Positions 8,688 through 15,459 of a stretch of 25,917 nucleotides of DNA are shown here, in pieces. The position numbers and the translations under genes are program-made. Numbering within the stretch: position 1 is the first letter of the stretch; each line of letters starts with the position of its first letter. Source of the DNA: GCA-2731375 sp047518225 (lineage in GTDB: Bacteria > Pseudomonadota > Alphaproteobacteria > GCA-2731375); NCBI GenBank assembly GCA_047518225.1, contig JAKZRK010000018.1, positions 1 to 25,917 on the forward strand, written 5' to 3'. The notes beneath the pieces are model-generated. The model was not told the origin of the DNA and did no database searches. It worked only from the letters and a program-made list of their open reading frames with translations.

Positions 8688-8848
8688 GCGCTTCCTCCCC
8701 GTTTCCGGTGCGTCAAGTGATAGCACGCGGGAGGCTGGACCGGGCCGTGATTTTCAAGAATCGACCCCGTGGCCAGGGTGTTCGTTCTATCCATCTTTGC
8801 TTTATGGACTTAGTCTTGCCGCAACGCGCGATCGAACCGGGGGCTGGG

Positions 8849-9496
8849 ATGCAATTGATTGGCCGATATTCGTCTCCATTCGTGCGCCGTGTGGCGGTGA
8901 CGTTGGCTCATTTTGATATGGCCTACGATCATCACAGCGTCATGCCCTTCGGTGCCGGCAGGGTGGAGGCGGCGCGTTTCAACCCCATTGCCCGGGTGCC
9001 CGTGTTGCGGTTGAGCGACGGCGAAGTGCTCTGTGACAGCGCGGCCATTCTGGATCACCTGGATGAAGTGGTGGGCCCCGAACGGGCCTTGGTGCCCCCC
9101 GCCGGCACGGCGCGGCGGCGGGTTCTGGCGTTGCTGGCGATTGCCCTTGGCAGCAACGACAAAATTGTCGCGGCACTTTACGAGCGCCACTTCCGGCCCA
9201 GGGAAATCTGGCATCGCCCCTGGATCGAGGCCTGCGAGGGGCAGGTGCGCGACGGCTTTCTGTGGCTGGAAGAACAATTCGCCGGCCCCTGGTTCACGGG
9301 CGGGTCCATGACCCAGGCCGATCTGACCACCGCCGTCTTCTGGTCCTTCGGCATGGCCAAGCGGCCAGGCATCTTCGCCAAACTCAATTGCCCAAAACTG
9401 CACGCCCTAAGCGAAACCCTGGAAGCGACGCCTGCATTTAAGGCCACCCAACCCGAAGCGGAAATGCTGAGCAATCAGCTTGGCGGCAGCATCTAA
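8849..9496 (+). CDS. Glutathione S-transferase family protein
   Basis: A 215-residue two-domain GST. The thioredoxin-like N-terminal domain begins MQLIGRYSSPFVRRVAVTLAHF and includes the cis-proline segment ARVPVLRLSDGEVLCDSAAILDHLDE. The all-helical C-terminal domain includes WFTGGSMTQADLTTAVFW, the N-capping-box region. The start at 8849 matches where GSTs begin; an in-frame ATG at 8804 would add 15 residues without similarity. The last four bases overlap the stop of the convergent HigA-like gene. Substrate and class cannot be fixed from sequence. Confidence 0.88.
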   Translation: MQLIGRYSSPFVRRVAVTLAHFDMAYDHHSVMPFGAGRVEAARFNPIARVPVLRLSDGEVLCDSAAILDHLDEVVGPERALVPPAGTARRRVLALLAIALGSNDKIVAALYERHFRPREIWHRPWIEACEGQVRDGFLWLEEQFAGPWFTGGSMTQADLTTAVFWSFGMAKRPGIFAKLNCPKLHALSETLEATPAFKATQPEAEMLSNQLGGSI

Positions 9497-9846
9497 GCTG
9501 CTCTCGGCTCGACTTCCCGATCGATCTGTTTGCGCAGTTTCCGGTCCGCGACATCGAGATCATGACGTGCCTGAAGGTTGACCCAGAATTCCGCTGTCGT
9601 GCGGAAGTAACGGGCCAGGCGAAGGGCCGTGTCGGCGGTAACCGCGCGTCGTCCGTGCACGATATCGTTGGCCCGCGAGCGCGGTACCTTAATGGCATTG
9701 GCCAATCCATAAACGCTGAGACCCATGGGCTTCAGAAACTCGTCACGAAGAATTGCGCCGGGATGAACCGGCGGCAGGCGCCTGCCCGTGGCCACATCCG
9801 AGTAATCCACCCGATGGCTGTCAACGTCTTCGCGTTTGATGGTCAT
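9493..9846 (-). CDS. higA: HigA-family addiction-module antitoxin (no adjacent toxin)
   Basis: A 117-residue helix-turn-helix protein. PPVHPGAILRDEFLKPMGLSVYGLANAIKVPRSRANDIVHGRRAVTADTALRLARYFRTTAEFWVNLQ is the characteristic HigA layout (PGxxLxxEFLxPxGLS, the HTH, then FWxNLQ). HigA normally pairs with the RelE-fold RNase HigB, encoded just upstream. Here the upstream 41 bases are non-coding and argG follows, so the toxin is absent. It may act as a solitary regulator or neutralise a distant toxin. The C-terminal part (DVADRKLRKQIDREVEPRAA) is basic and helical. The ATG at 9846 follows a GGGGAG Shine-Dalgarno. Its stop overlaps the GST stop on the other strand. Confidence 0.88.
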   Translation of the reverse strand: MTIKREDVDSHRVDYSDVATGRRLPPVHPGAILRDEFLKPMGLSVYGLANAIKVPRSRANDIVHGRRAVTADTALRLARYFRTTAEFWVNLQARHDLDVADRKLRKQIDREVEPRAA

Positions 9847-9887
9847 GGTTTGCTCCCCGAGCCCCGAATTAGTGGGATGTCCCGTGG

Positions 9888-11096
9888 CTACTCCCGCTGT
9901 TTATGCAACAACCTTAACCGCAACGCATTGAGCTTGATGAAACCCGCCGCGTCGCGCTGGTCGTAGACGCTGTCTTCCTCGAAGGTGACGTGTTCCAGGC
10001 TATAGAGGCTCATCGGCGATTTGCGGCCAACGACCGCCGCCGTGCCTTTGTACAGCTTCACCCGCACCGTGCCTTCGACGCATTCCTGGCTTTTGTCGAT
10101 CAGGGCCTGGAGCATTTCGCGCTCCGGCGAGAACCAGAAGCCGTTGTAGATCAGTTCCGCATAGCGGGGCATGATCTCGTCCTTCAGGTGCATGGCACCC
10201 CTATCCAGGGTGATGCTTTCGATGCCCCGATGCGCCGCCAGCAGAATGGTGCCGCCGGGGGTTTCATAGATGCCCCGGCTTTTCATGCCCACGAAACGCC
10301 CTTCCACCAGATCCAGGCGGCCGACGCCGTTGGCCCCGCCCAACTCGTTCAGGCGGGTCAGCAGGGTTGCCGGGCTCATGGCCTGGCCATCGATGGCCAC
10401 GGCATCGCCCCCCTTGAATTCCACCTCCACATAGGTGGGGGTGTCGGGCGCGGCCTCCGGCGAGACGGAGCGGGAATAGATGAATTCGCCCGGCTCGTGC
10501 CAGGGATCTTCCAGGGCCTTGCCCTCGGCCGAGATATGCAACAGGTTGGCGTCCACGGAAAACGGCGCCTCGCCCCGCTTGTCCGTGGGAATGGGGATCT
10601 GGTGCTTTTCGGCGAATGCGATCAGTTCGGTGCGGGAATTCAGGTCCCACTCCCGCCACGGCGCGATCACCTTGATATCCGGGTTCAGGGCGTAATAGCC
10701 CAGTTCGAAGCGCACCTGGTCGTTGCCCTTGCCCGTGGCCCCGTGGGATACCGCATCAGCGCCGGTTTCCGCCGCGATCTCGATTTGCCGCTTGGAAATC
10801 AGGGGCCGGGCGATGGCGGTGCCCAGCAGGTACAGCCCCTCGTACAAGGCATTGGCGCGGAACATGGGGAAGACGAAATCGCGAGTGAATTCCTCGCGCA
10901 GATCCTCCACATAGATTTCCTTGATGCCCAGCATCTCGGCCTTTTTGCGGGCCGGTTCGACCTCTTCACCCTGGCCTAGATCGGCGGTAAAGGTCACCAC
11001 CTCGCATTGGTAGGCTTCCTGCAGCCATTTCAGGATCACCGAGGTATCCAGCCCGCCGGAATAGGCCAAAACAACCTTCTTCACATCGCCTGTCAT
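9888..11096 (-). CDS. argG: Argininosuccinate synthase
   Basis: Condenses citrulline and aspartate with ATP to argininosuccinate, the penultimate step of arginine biosynthesis. The 402-residue protein is full length. Visible are the N-type ATP-pyrophosphatase P-loop AYSGGLDTSVILKWL (starting at residue 11), SHGATGKGNDQVRFE, KVIAPWREWD, EAPFSVDANLLHISAEG, and VGRLDLVEGRFVGMKSRGIYETPGG. The ATG at 11096 is where the family begins; a longer open frame to 11189 would run through the promoter. A weak AAGG ribosome-binding site lies nine bases upstream. The possible promoter is at 11141-11168. No other arg genes are in the window. Confidence 0.98.
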   Translation of the reverse strand: MTGDVKKVVLAYSGGLDTSVILKWLQEAYQCEVVTFTADLGQGEEVEPARKKAEMLGIKEIYVEDLREEFTRDFVFPMFRANALYEGLYLLGTAIARPLISKRQIEIAAETGADAVSHGATGKGNDQVRFELGYYALNPDIKVIAPWREWDLNSRTELIAFAEKHQIPIPTDKRGEAPFSVDANLLHISAEGKALEDPWHEPGEFIYSRSVSPEAAPDTPTYVEVEFKGGDAVAIDGQAMSPATLLTRLNELGGANGVGRLDLVEGRFVGMKSRGIYETPGGTILLAAHRGIESITLDRGAMHLKDEIMPRYAELIYNGFWFSPEREMLQALIDKSQECVEGTVRVKLYKGTAAVVGRKSPMSLYSLEHVTFEEDSVYDQRDAAGFIKLNALRLRLLHKQRE

Positions 11097-11140
11097 GCCG
11101 GTGCGCCTTACATTTGGGGAAGCGAACAATTTCGGCGCGC

Positions 11141-11168
11141 AGTATAGGCATTTGTCCACCGGCCACAA
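11141..11168 (-). promoter_or_regulatory. Putative sigma70 promoter of argG
   Basis: On the minus strand, TTGTGG (11168-11163), 16-bp spacer, TATACT (11146-11141). The -10 box is near perfect and the -35 weak. It is 44 bases from the argG start codon and within the 89-bp gap after the small CxxC gene. Confidence 0.5.
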
Positions 11169-11185
11169 CGAATATTGAAAACGCC

Positions 11186-11440
11186 TCAATCGCCATGCCA
11201 GCGATGGCCGGCGACCACCCCCAGGCCGGCATAATGGGGCCGGGTTTCGATGGCCCGGCCGTTACAGCGGCCGCAGGTTAGGCGCCGCGCCACGGCTACC
11301 ACCGCCGTGCGCCCGTCCATGCGGGCCAGCAGGGATGCCAGGGTAAGGACCCGGTGGTGGCCGCAGTCCAGGCACCATGCCGCCACGGGCACATCCTGGC
11401 GCGCCAGATCGGCCAGGCGGGGCCCTGTTTCATCAGCCAT
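11186..11440 (-). CDS. Small CxxC...CxxC putative zinc-ribbon protein
   Basis: An 84-residue protein with two CxxC pairs: WCLDCGHHR (Cys23, Cys26) and LTCGRCNGRAI (Cys55-Cys58 region), about 29 residues apart. This is the arrangement expected of a zinc ribbon. I recognise no named family, and no DNA- or RNA-binding role can be claimed. It is encoded upstream of argG on the same strand, 89 bases away. The start ATG at 11440 has no strong Shine-Dalgarno. The coherent cysteine pattern supports a real gene. Confidence 0.6.
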   Translation of the reverse strand: MADETGPRLADLARQDVPVAAWCLDCGHHRVLTLASLLARMDGRTAVVAVARRLTCGRCNGRAIETRPHYAGLGVVAGHRWHGD

Positions 11441-11493
11441 GGGTGGTCATGGGACGGTTTGCCCGTAATTTAGAACAAAACAGGAATATATAG

Positions 11494-11506
11494 GGAACTA
11501 TGTTCC
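11494..11506. promoter_or_regulatory. GGAAC-TAT-GTTCC palindrome
   Basis: A perfect 5-bp-arm dyad with a 3-bp centre lies in an AT-rich stretch between the divergently transcribed CxxC gene and the Hsp20 gene. It is just upstream of the sigma32-like promoter, in a position suited to a regulator-binding site. The regulator is unknown. Confidence 0.35.
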
Positions 11507-11524
11507 TATGCCAGCGCAACATAG

Positions 11525-11554
11525 CTTGCACCGTGCCCCGCCCGCGCCTACATA
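11525..11554 (+). promoter_or_regulatory. Sigma32 (RpoH)-type promoter of hsp20
   Basis: CTTGCA (11525-11530), 16-bp spacer, CCTACATA (11547-11554). The box types and spacing are the same as at the groESL promoter (CTTGAA-N16-CCTAAATC). Transcription would start near 11560, leaving a leader of about 120 bases before the hsp20 GTG. Confidence 0.65.
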
Positions 11555-11651
11555 GTAGCCATGCGGTGCCGTTCCGGGCCGCGCGCAGACGCCCGATGCC
11601 TTCGTGCCCTGGGGTTTGCCCTGACTGCAGGACCTTTATGGGACCGCCATG

Positions 11652-11668
11652 CCTGCTCAATCAGGAGG
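11652..11668 (+). promoter_or_regulatory. Possible ROSE-like RNA thermometer hairpin over the hsp20 Shine-Dalgarno
   Basis: CCTGCT (11652-11657) can pair with AGGAGG (11663-11668), the Shine-Dalgarno, closing a short loop and leaving one internal G-G opposition. A TGCT anti-Shine-Dalgarno segment with a G-G mismatch is the hallmark of ROSE elements, which control many alphaproteobacterial small heat-shock genes. An alternative 4-bp CCTG/CAGG stem also exists. No folding calculation was possible. Confidence 0.4.
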
Positions 11669-11678
11669 AGGTGGCGCC

Positions 11679-12140
11679 GTGAATAGACTATCCGTCTTCA
11701 ACAGCCCGTTGCTTCTGGGCTTTGATCATTTCGAACAATTACTGGACCGCGTGGCGAAATCCGCCAACGACGGTTATCCCCCCTTCAACATCGAACGTGT
11801 GGCGGCTGACGGCCTGCGCATAACCTTGGCCGTGGCCGGATTTACCCAGCAAGACCTGGAAATCTTGAACGAGGACAACCAGTTGATCGTGCGCGGACGG
11901 CAGCACGAGGATGAAAAGCGCGTTTATGTGCACCGCGGCATCGCGGCGCGGCAGTTTCAGCGCAGCTTTGTCCTGGCCGAAGGGATCGAGATCGCGGGCG
12001 CCAGCCTGGACAACGGCCTGTTGCACATTGACCTGGTGCGGCCCCGGCCGGAAACCGTCTCGCGGGTTATCAACATCACCACCGGCCCGCCGGCCACCGA
12101 TGGCAAGCTGTCGGTCACGGCCCGGTCAAGGGAGGGCTAG
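11679..12140 (+). CDS. Hsp20/alpha-crystallin family small heat-shock protein
   Basis: ATP-independent holdase that binds unfolding proteins in large oligomers. The 153-residue protein starts RLSVFNSPLLLGFDHFEQLLDR, typical of alphaproteobacterial IbpA-like class A proteins. It continues with YPPFNIERVAADGLRITLAVAGF, the alpha-crystallin core with LIVRGRQ, and RGIAARQFQRSFVLAEGIEIAGASLDNGLLHIDLVRP. I chose GTG at 11679 because AGGAGGAGG ends eight bases upstream and the protein family starts here; the in-frame ATG at 11649 lacks a ribosome-binding site. The DUF1150 gene follows two bases after the stop. A sigma32-type promoter and possible thermometer lie upstream. Confidence 0.95.
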   Translation: MNRLSVFNSPLLLGFDHFEQLLDRVAKSANDGYPPFNIERVAADGLRITLAVAGFTQQDLEILNEDNQLIVRGRQHEDEKRVYVHRGIAARQFQRSFVLAEGIEIAGASLDNGLLHIDLVRPRPETVSRVINITTGPPATDGKLSVTARSREG

Positions 12141-12142
12141 AG

Positions 12143-12370
12143 ATGCCAGTCATGGAAATGCACGAGAACGGCCTGCGCAACCTGTCCAGCGAAGGCCTTG
12201 CCTTGCTGGGCACGGATCAACTGGCCTATATCCGCCCGCGGCAGGCGAACGGCCAAACCATATACGTGGTGCATGGCGCCAATGGCCGGGAACTGGCGGG
12301 TTTTGAAAACAATGCCTCCGCCCTGGCGGCCTGCCTGGAGCACGACCTGGAGCCCGTGAGCCTGCACTAG
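12143..12370 (+). CDS. DUF1150 family protein
   Basis: A 75-residue protein with the DUF1150 pattern: ALLGTDQLAYIRPRQANGQTIYVVHGANGRELAGF and the C-terminal ACLEHDLEPVSLH. Genes of this family commonly follow hsp20 in alphaproteobacteria, and their role is not established. It starts two bases after the hsp20 stop, with GGGAGGG about nine bases upstream of its ATG, so it is co-transcribed with the heat-shock gene. Two further in-frame ATGs lie in the first six codons. Confidence 0.88.
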   Translation: MPVMEMHENGLRNLSSEGLALLGTDQLAYIRPRQANGQTIYVVHGANGRELAGFENNASALAACLEHDLEPVSLH

Positions 12371-12380
12371 CCCGGAAACG

Positions 12381-12524
12381 CTCTAGCTTGGCCAGGCCGG
12401 CGATCATGCAGCCGAGCGTATCGAGGAACAGCAGACGTGCGCGCCGTTCGACCGCCGGCGCCGCAAGGGGATTGCCGGCGAACAACCAGGCTACGGCTTC
12501 AGACAAAGATTTGGTGGTATCCAT
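12381..12524 (-). pseudogene. N-terminal remnant of an MmgE/PrpD-family gene
   Basis: On the minus strand an ATG at 12524 opens 48 codons (MDTTKSLSEAVAWLF... then VERRARLLFLDTLGCMIAGL) that match the N-terminus of MmgE/PrpD proteins (2-methylcitrate dehydratase family, about 450 residues). The LLFLDTLGCMIAGL segment is the family's first conserved helix. After LAKLE the frame runs into the antisense of DUF1150 and similarity ends, so about 90% of the gene is missing. It lies between the tail of ptsN and the DUF1150 gene, consistent with a deletion or rearrangement joint near 12371-12381. It is probably not functional. Confidence 0.6.
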
Positions 12525-12567
12525 GCCTGAGGATATCAGAGTTCAGGGGGTGGGCAGGCCCAAGTGG

Positions 12568-13032
12568 TCAAGCAGCCGGCGAAACCGTGGGAACCGTAAG
12601 CAGCGCGAACAGGGCCTCCGGGTTATCGGCGCCGCGTAACTTGGCGCAGACGGCGTCGTCGCGCAGCAGGCGCGAGATGCGGGCCAGGGCTTTGAGGTGA
12701 TCGGCGCCGGCGGATTCAGGCGCCAACAGCAGAAAAATCAAGTCCACAGGCTGTTCGTCAATGGCATCGAAATCAATCGGCTTGGGCAGGCGCGCGAAGA
12801 TGCCGTGCAACCGCTCCAACTCCTGCATTTTACCGTGGGGAATGGCGATGCCGCGGCCGATGCCCGTGGTGCCCAGCTTTTCCCGCTGCAGCAGGACATC
12901 GAAAATCATTCTCTCGTGCAAACCGGTCAGCGTGGCGGCCTGTTGCGAAAGCTCCTGCAACGCCTGCTTTTTGCTGCCGGCTTTCAGGTTGGCGACGACC
13001 CCGTCCTGTGCCAGCAAGTCAACCATATCCAT
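12568..13032 (-). CDS. ptsN: Nitrogen-PTS EIIA component PtsN
   Basis: EIIA-Ntr receives phosphate from NPr and regulates potassium transport, nitrogen and stress responses; it does not carry sugars. The 154-residue protein is the usual length. The active-site histidine is in GIGRGIAIPHGKM (His66), with DLIFLLLAPESAGADHLKALARISRLLRD the typical C-terminal half. The ATG at 13032 has AGGGA about ten bases upstream; an in-frame ATG two codons later is possible. It is 12 bases after hpf on the same strand, the standard rpoN-hpf-ptsN order. Confidence 0.97.
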   Translation of the reverse strand: MDMVDLLAQDGVVANLKAGSKKQALQELSQQAATLTGLHERMIFDVLLQREKLGTTGIGRGIAIPHGKMQELERLHGIFARLPKPIDFDAIDEQPVDLIFLLLAPESAGADHLKALARISRLLRDDAVCAKLRGADNPEALFALLTVPTVSPAA

Positions 13033-13044
13033 TGGTCGTGGTCC

Positions 13045-13680
13045 CTATTTCGGCTGGTCGTCCATGTCGGCGTTGCCGCCGGCGCTGTTGCCGGCGTTGC
13101 CGCCGGCTGCGGTATCCGCCACCAGATCGATCCAGCCAATGTGGCCGTCCGGGCGGCGGTAAACGACATTTAGATGGCTGTTATCACTATTGCGAAACAT
13201 TAATACGGGCAGTTCCGCCAGATCCAGTTGCATGACCGCCTCGCCCACGCTGCGGAGGTGAATATCCGAGGTGTGCTCGGCGACGATAACCGGCAGAAAT
13301 TCTTCCGAAACCTCTTCCGTCTCCGGCTCCGGGGCCAGGACATAGTTTTGCGCCGATAGCCGGTCCGGGACCGGCCGCTCGTTGCCGTGATGGCTACGTA
13401 ACCGCCGTTTATAGCGGCGCAGGCGCTTTACCAGCCGCTCCGTGGCTTGATCAAAGGCCTTGTAAATGTCGCCCGCCTCGGCCCTGGCCTGGGCCTGAAT
13501 GCCATGGCCTACATGTACCGAGCAGTCCGCGCGGTAGCCCTGGCCTTCCCGGCTGAACACCACGTGGGCGTCCATGGTATTGGGAAAATACTTGGATACG
13601 CCGGTTTGCAGCCGTTCATCAACATGGCTGCGCAGGGCGTCACCCACGTCGAGCTGCTTGCCTGAAACAAGGATTTGCAT
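13045..13680 (-). CDS. hpf: Long-form ribosome hibernation-promoting factor
   Basis: Dimerises and inactivates 70S ribosomes in stationary phase. The 211-residue protein has the N-terminal RaiA/S30AE domain (MQILVSGKQLDVGDALRSHV to RLRRYKRRLRSHH, about 1-100), a linker, and the C-terminal dimerisation domain (VIVAEHTSDIHLRSVGEAVMQLDLAELPVLMF... then GWIDL, about 128-188). That makes it the long form. A non-conserved Gly/Asn/Ala tail (GGNAGNSAGGNAD) follows the domain. It lies between rpoN (142-bp gap) and ptsN (12-bp gap). A TTGACA box in the gap suggests it may also have its own promoter. Confidence 0.96.
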   Translation of the reverse strand: MQILVSGKQLDVGDALRSHVDERLQTGVSKYFPNTMDAHVVFSREGQGYRADCSVHVGHGIQAQARAEAGDIYKAFDQATERLVKRLRRYKRRLRSHHGNERPVPDRLSAQNYVLAPEPETEEVSEEFLPVIVAEHTSDIHLRSVGEAVMQLDLAELPVLMFRNSDNSHLNVVYRRPDGHIGWIDLVADTAAGGNAGNSAGGNADMDDQPK

Positions 13681-13688
13681 GACGTTCT

Positions 13689-13719
13689 ACTTTAGCTGGT
13701 TTTAGGGCGAATTTGTCAA
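13689..13719 (-). promoter_or_regulatory. Possible internal promoter for hpf-ptsN
   Basis: On the minus strand a perfect TTGACA (13719-13714) is followed by TAAAGT at 13694-13689 (spacer 19) or by CTAAAG with spacer 18. The -10 match and spacing are poor. The location, in the only large gap between rpoN and hpf, is what makes it plausible. Confidence 0.3.
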
Positions 13720-13822
13720 CAGATATTGCCGGTTGACGTTATATTCTTCGCCGCCTGCCGGGGCAGCAATTACCGGCCCCAGCGACGGAAAGCCGGGAAC
13801 ATAGGGCCGGCATGGCTGGCTG

Positions 13823-15448
13823 TCAACCGATGGCGCGCGTTTCCATGCGCCTGGCCCGGCGGCGCTGCACGGATGAGGGTATGCCCATGGCGACGCGATA
13901 TTTAGTCACCGTTCGCCGGGCGATATCAACGCCGGACACCCGCAAAATATCGACCAGCTTGTCGTCGGATAGAATGGTCGACGAGGCCTCGTTTTCGATC
14001 AACGCGCGCAACCGTTCCCGCACCGCTTCCGAGGAATGATTCTCGCCGCCATCGGCCGCGGCAATGGCGGACGTGAAAAAATATTTCAATTCGAAGACGC
14101 CCCTGGGCGTGGCGATATATTTGTTCGACGTGACCCGCGACACGGTGCTTTCATGAATGCCCACGACCTCGGCGATGGCGCGCAGGTTCAAGGGCCGCAA
14201 TTCGGGCACCCCATGGGCTAGGAAACCATCCTGTTGGCGCACCAGTTCAGAGGCCACCGATAAAATGGTGCGGGCCCGTTGATCCAGGGCCTTGATCAGC
14301 CAGTTGGCCGATTGCAGGCATTCGGAAATATAGGCCTTGTCCTCTTTGCGCCGGGCCGCCTCGTTAATCTCGGCATAATATTGCCGGTTGACCAGAAGGC
14401 GGGGCAGATTGTCGTTGTTCAGTTCAACGGTCCAACCGCCATCGGCCTTTTCCAATACGAAGACGTCCGGCACCACGGGCGCCGCGACTTCGTAATCGAA
14501 GGCCAGGCCAGGCTTCGGATTAAGTGCCTTCAATTCGGCGATCATCTCTTCGGCATCTTCAAGGCCAACGCCGCAGACCTGGCAAATTTCCGGCACATCT
14601 ATGGAAACCAGCAGATGCAGGTTTTGAACCAAGGTCGCCATGGCCGGGTCATAGCGGTTTTTGTCCTGCAACTGCAGGGCCAGGCATTCGCCCAGATCAC
14701 GGGCGAAAACTCCGGACGGGTCCAAGCGTTGCATCTCCGCCAGCACGTCATCGACCAGGACGACGTCACAGCCCAGCCGCTCGGCAATAGAGGCGGTCTC
14801 TTCCTGCAAATAGCCGGCATCATCGAGATGTTCGATCAGGTCATGCCCGATAAGCAATTGTACCGGTTCCACGAACAGCACGTTCATCTGTTGCAACAGA
14901 TGTTCTTTCAGGCTGGTTTCGTTGCTCAGCACCTGCTCCAGCGTCACCGTGCTGGAGTCACCCCCGCCCAGGCCCGTGCTGGCGCCGGACCAATCGCCGA
15001 CTTCATAACCTTCGCTGGGGCTGCGGTTTACTTCCCCGGCCGGCGCATCGGCCGCGCTGTCATTGTTGTAGGCATTGTCGTAATCCGTATCCAACGGCCC
15101 GTCGGCGCCCTCCAGGCCATTGGCGCCGGGCAGCGTGGCCCCGTCCAGCTCTACCGCCGCGGCATCGCCGATGACGCCGTCATCGCCGATGCCATCGCTG
15201 GCCGCGATCGCCTCGCCAAGGGAATCAACCTCCGGATCCGCATTCAGATTGCCCTCGTCCGTGGCCGATGCCGCGTCGGTTCCGCCCTGATCGGCCCGTT
15301 CAAGAATGGGATTACGCTCCAATTCCTCATCCACGTACTGGCTTAATTCCAGATTCGTCAGTTGCAACAGGCGGATGGCCTGCTGCAATTGGGGCGTCAT
15401 GACCAATGCCTGGGTCTGGCGAATTTCCAGTCTGGGACCGATGGCCAT
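13823..15448 (-). CDS. rpoN: RNA polymerase sigma-54 factor RpoN
   Basis: Directs RNA polymerase to -24/-12 promoters and needs an ATP-dependent enhancer-binding activator. The 541-residue protein has all three regions. Region I is the Q/L-rich N-terminus (RLEIRQTQALVMTPQLQQAIRLLQLTNLELSQYVDEELERNPILE). An acidic region II spans about 50-160 and is rather long and low in complexity. The core-binding and DNA-binding region III includes the helix-turn-helix LRAIAEVVGIHESTVSRVTSNKYIATPRG and the RpoN box ARRTVTKYR (510-518). It starts 11 bases after lptB, so the sigma factor belongs to the LPS-transport transcription unit, as in many proteobacteria. Confidence 0.98.
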   Translation of the reverse strand: MAIGPRLEIRQTQALVMTPQLQQAIRLLQLTNLELSQYVDEELERNPILERADQGGTDAASATDEGNLNADPEVDSLGEAIAASDGIGDDGVIGDAAAVELDGATLPGANGLEGADGPLDTDYDNAYNNDSAADAPAGEVNRSPSEGYEVGDWSGASTGLGGGDSSTVTLEQVLSNETSLKEHLLQQMNVLFVEPVQLLIGHDLIEHLDDAGYLQEETASIAERLGCDVVLVDDVLAEMQRLDPSGVFARDLGECLALQLQDKNRYDPAMATLVQNLHLLVSIDVPEICQVCGVGLEDAEEMIAELKALNPKPGLAFDYEVAAPVVPDVFVLEKADGGWTVELNNDNLPRLLVNRQYYAEINEAARRKEDKAYISECLQSANWLIKALDQRARTILSVASELVRQQDGFLAHGVPELRPLNLRAIAEVVGIHESTVSRVTSNKYIATPRGVFELKYFFTSAIAAADGGENHSSEAVRERLRALIENEASSTILSDDKLVDILRVSGVDIARRTVTKYRVAMGIPSSVQRRRARRMETRAIG

Positions 15449-15459
15449 GCGGAAAAAAC

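Noticed and set aside
9990..10979. 329-residue plus-strand frame opposite argG
   Set aside because: It is antisense to a full-length argG, rich in His, Gln and Gly as expected for a shadow frame.
13045..13110. Repetitive Gly/Asn/Ala codons at the end of hpf, considered as a tandem repeat or frameshift
   Set aside because: The frame is intact, the repeats are imperfect, and the conserved dimerisation domain is complete before them. It is simply a low-complexity tail.
14279..15346. 355-residue plus-strand frame opposite rpoN
   Set aside because: It is antisense to rpoN, which has all its conserved regions. It has no ribosome-binding site or family similarity.
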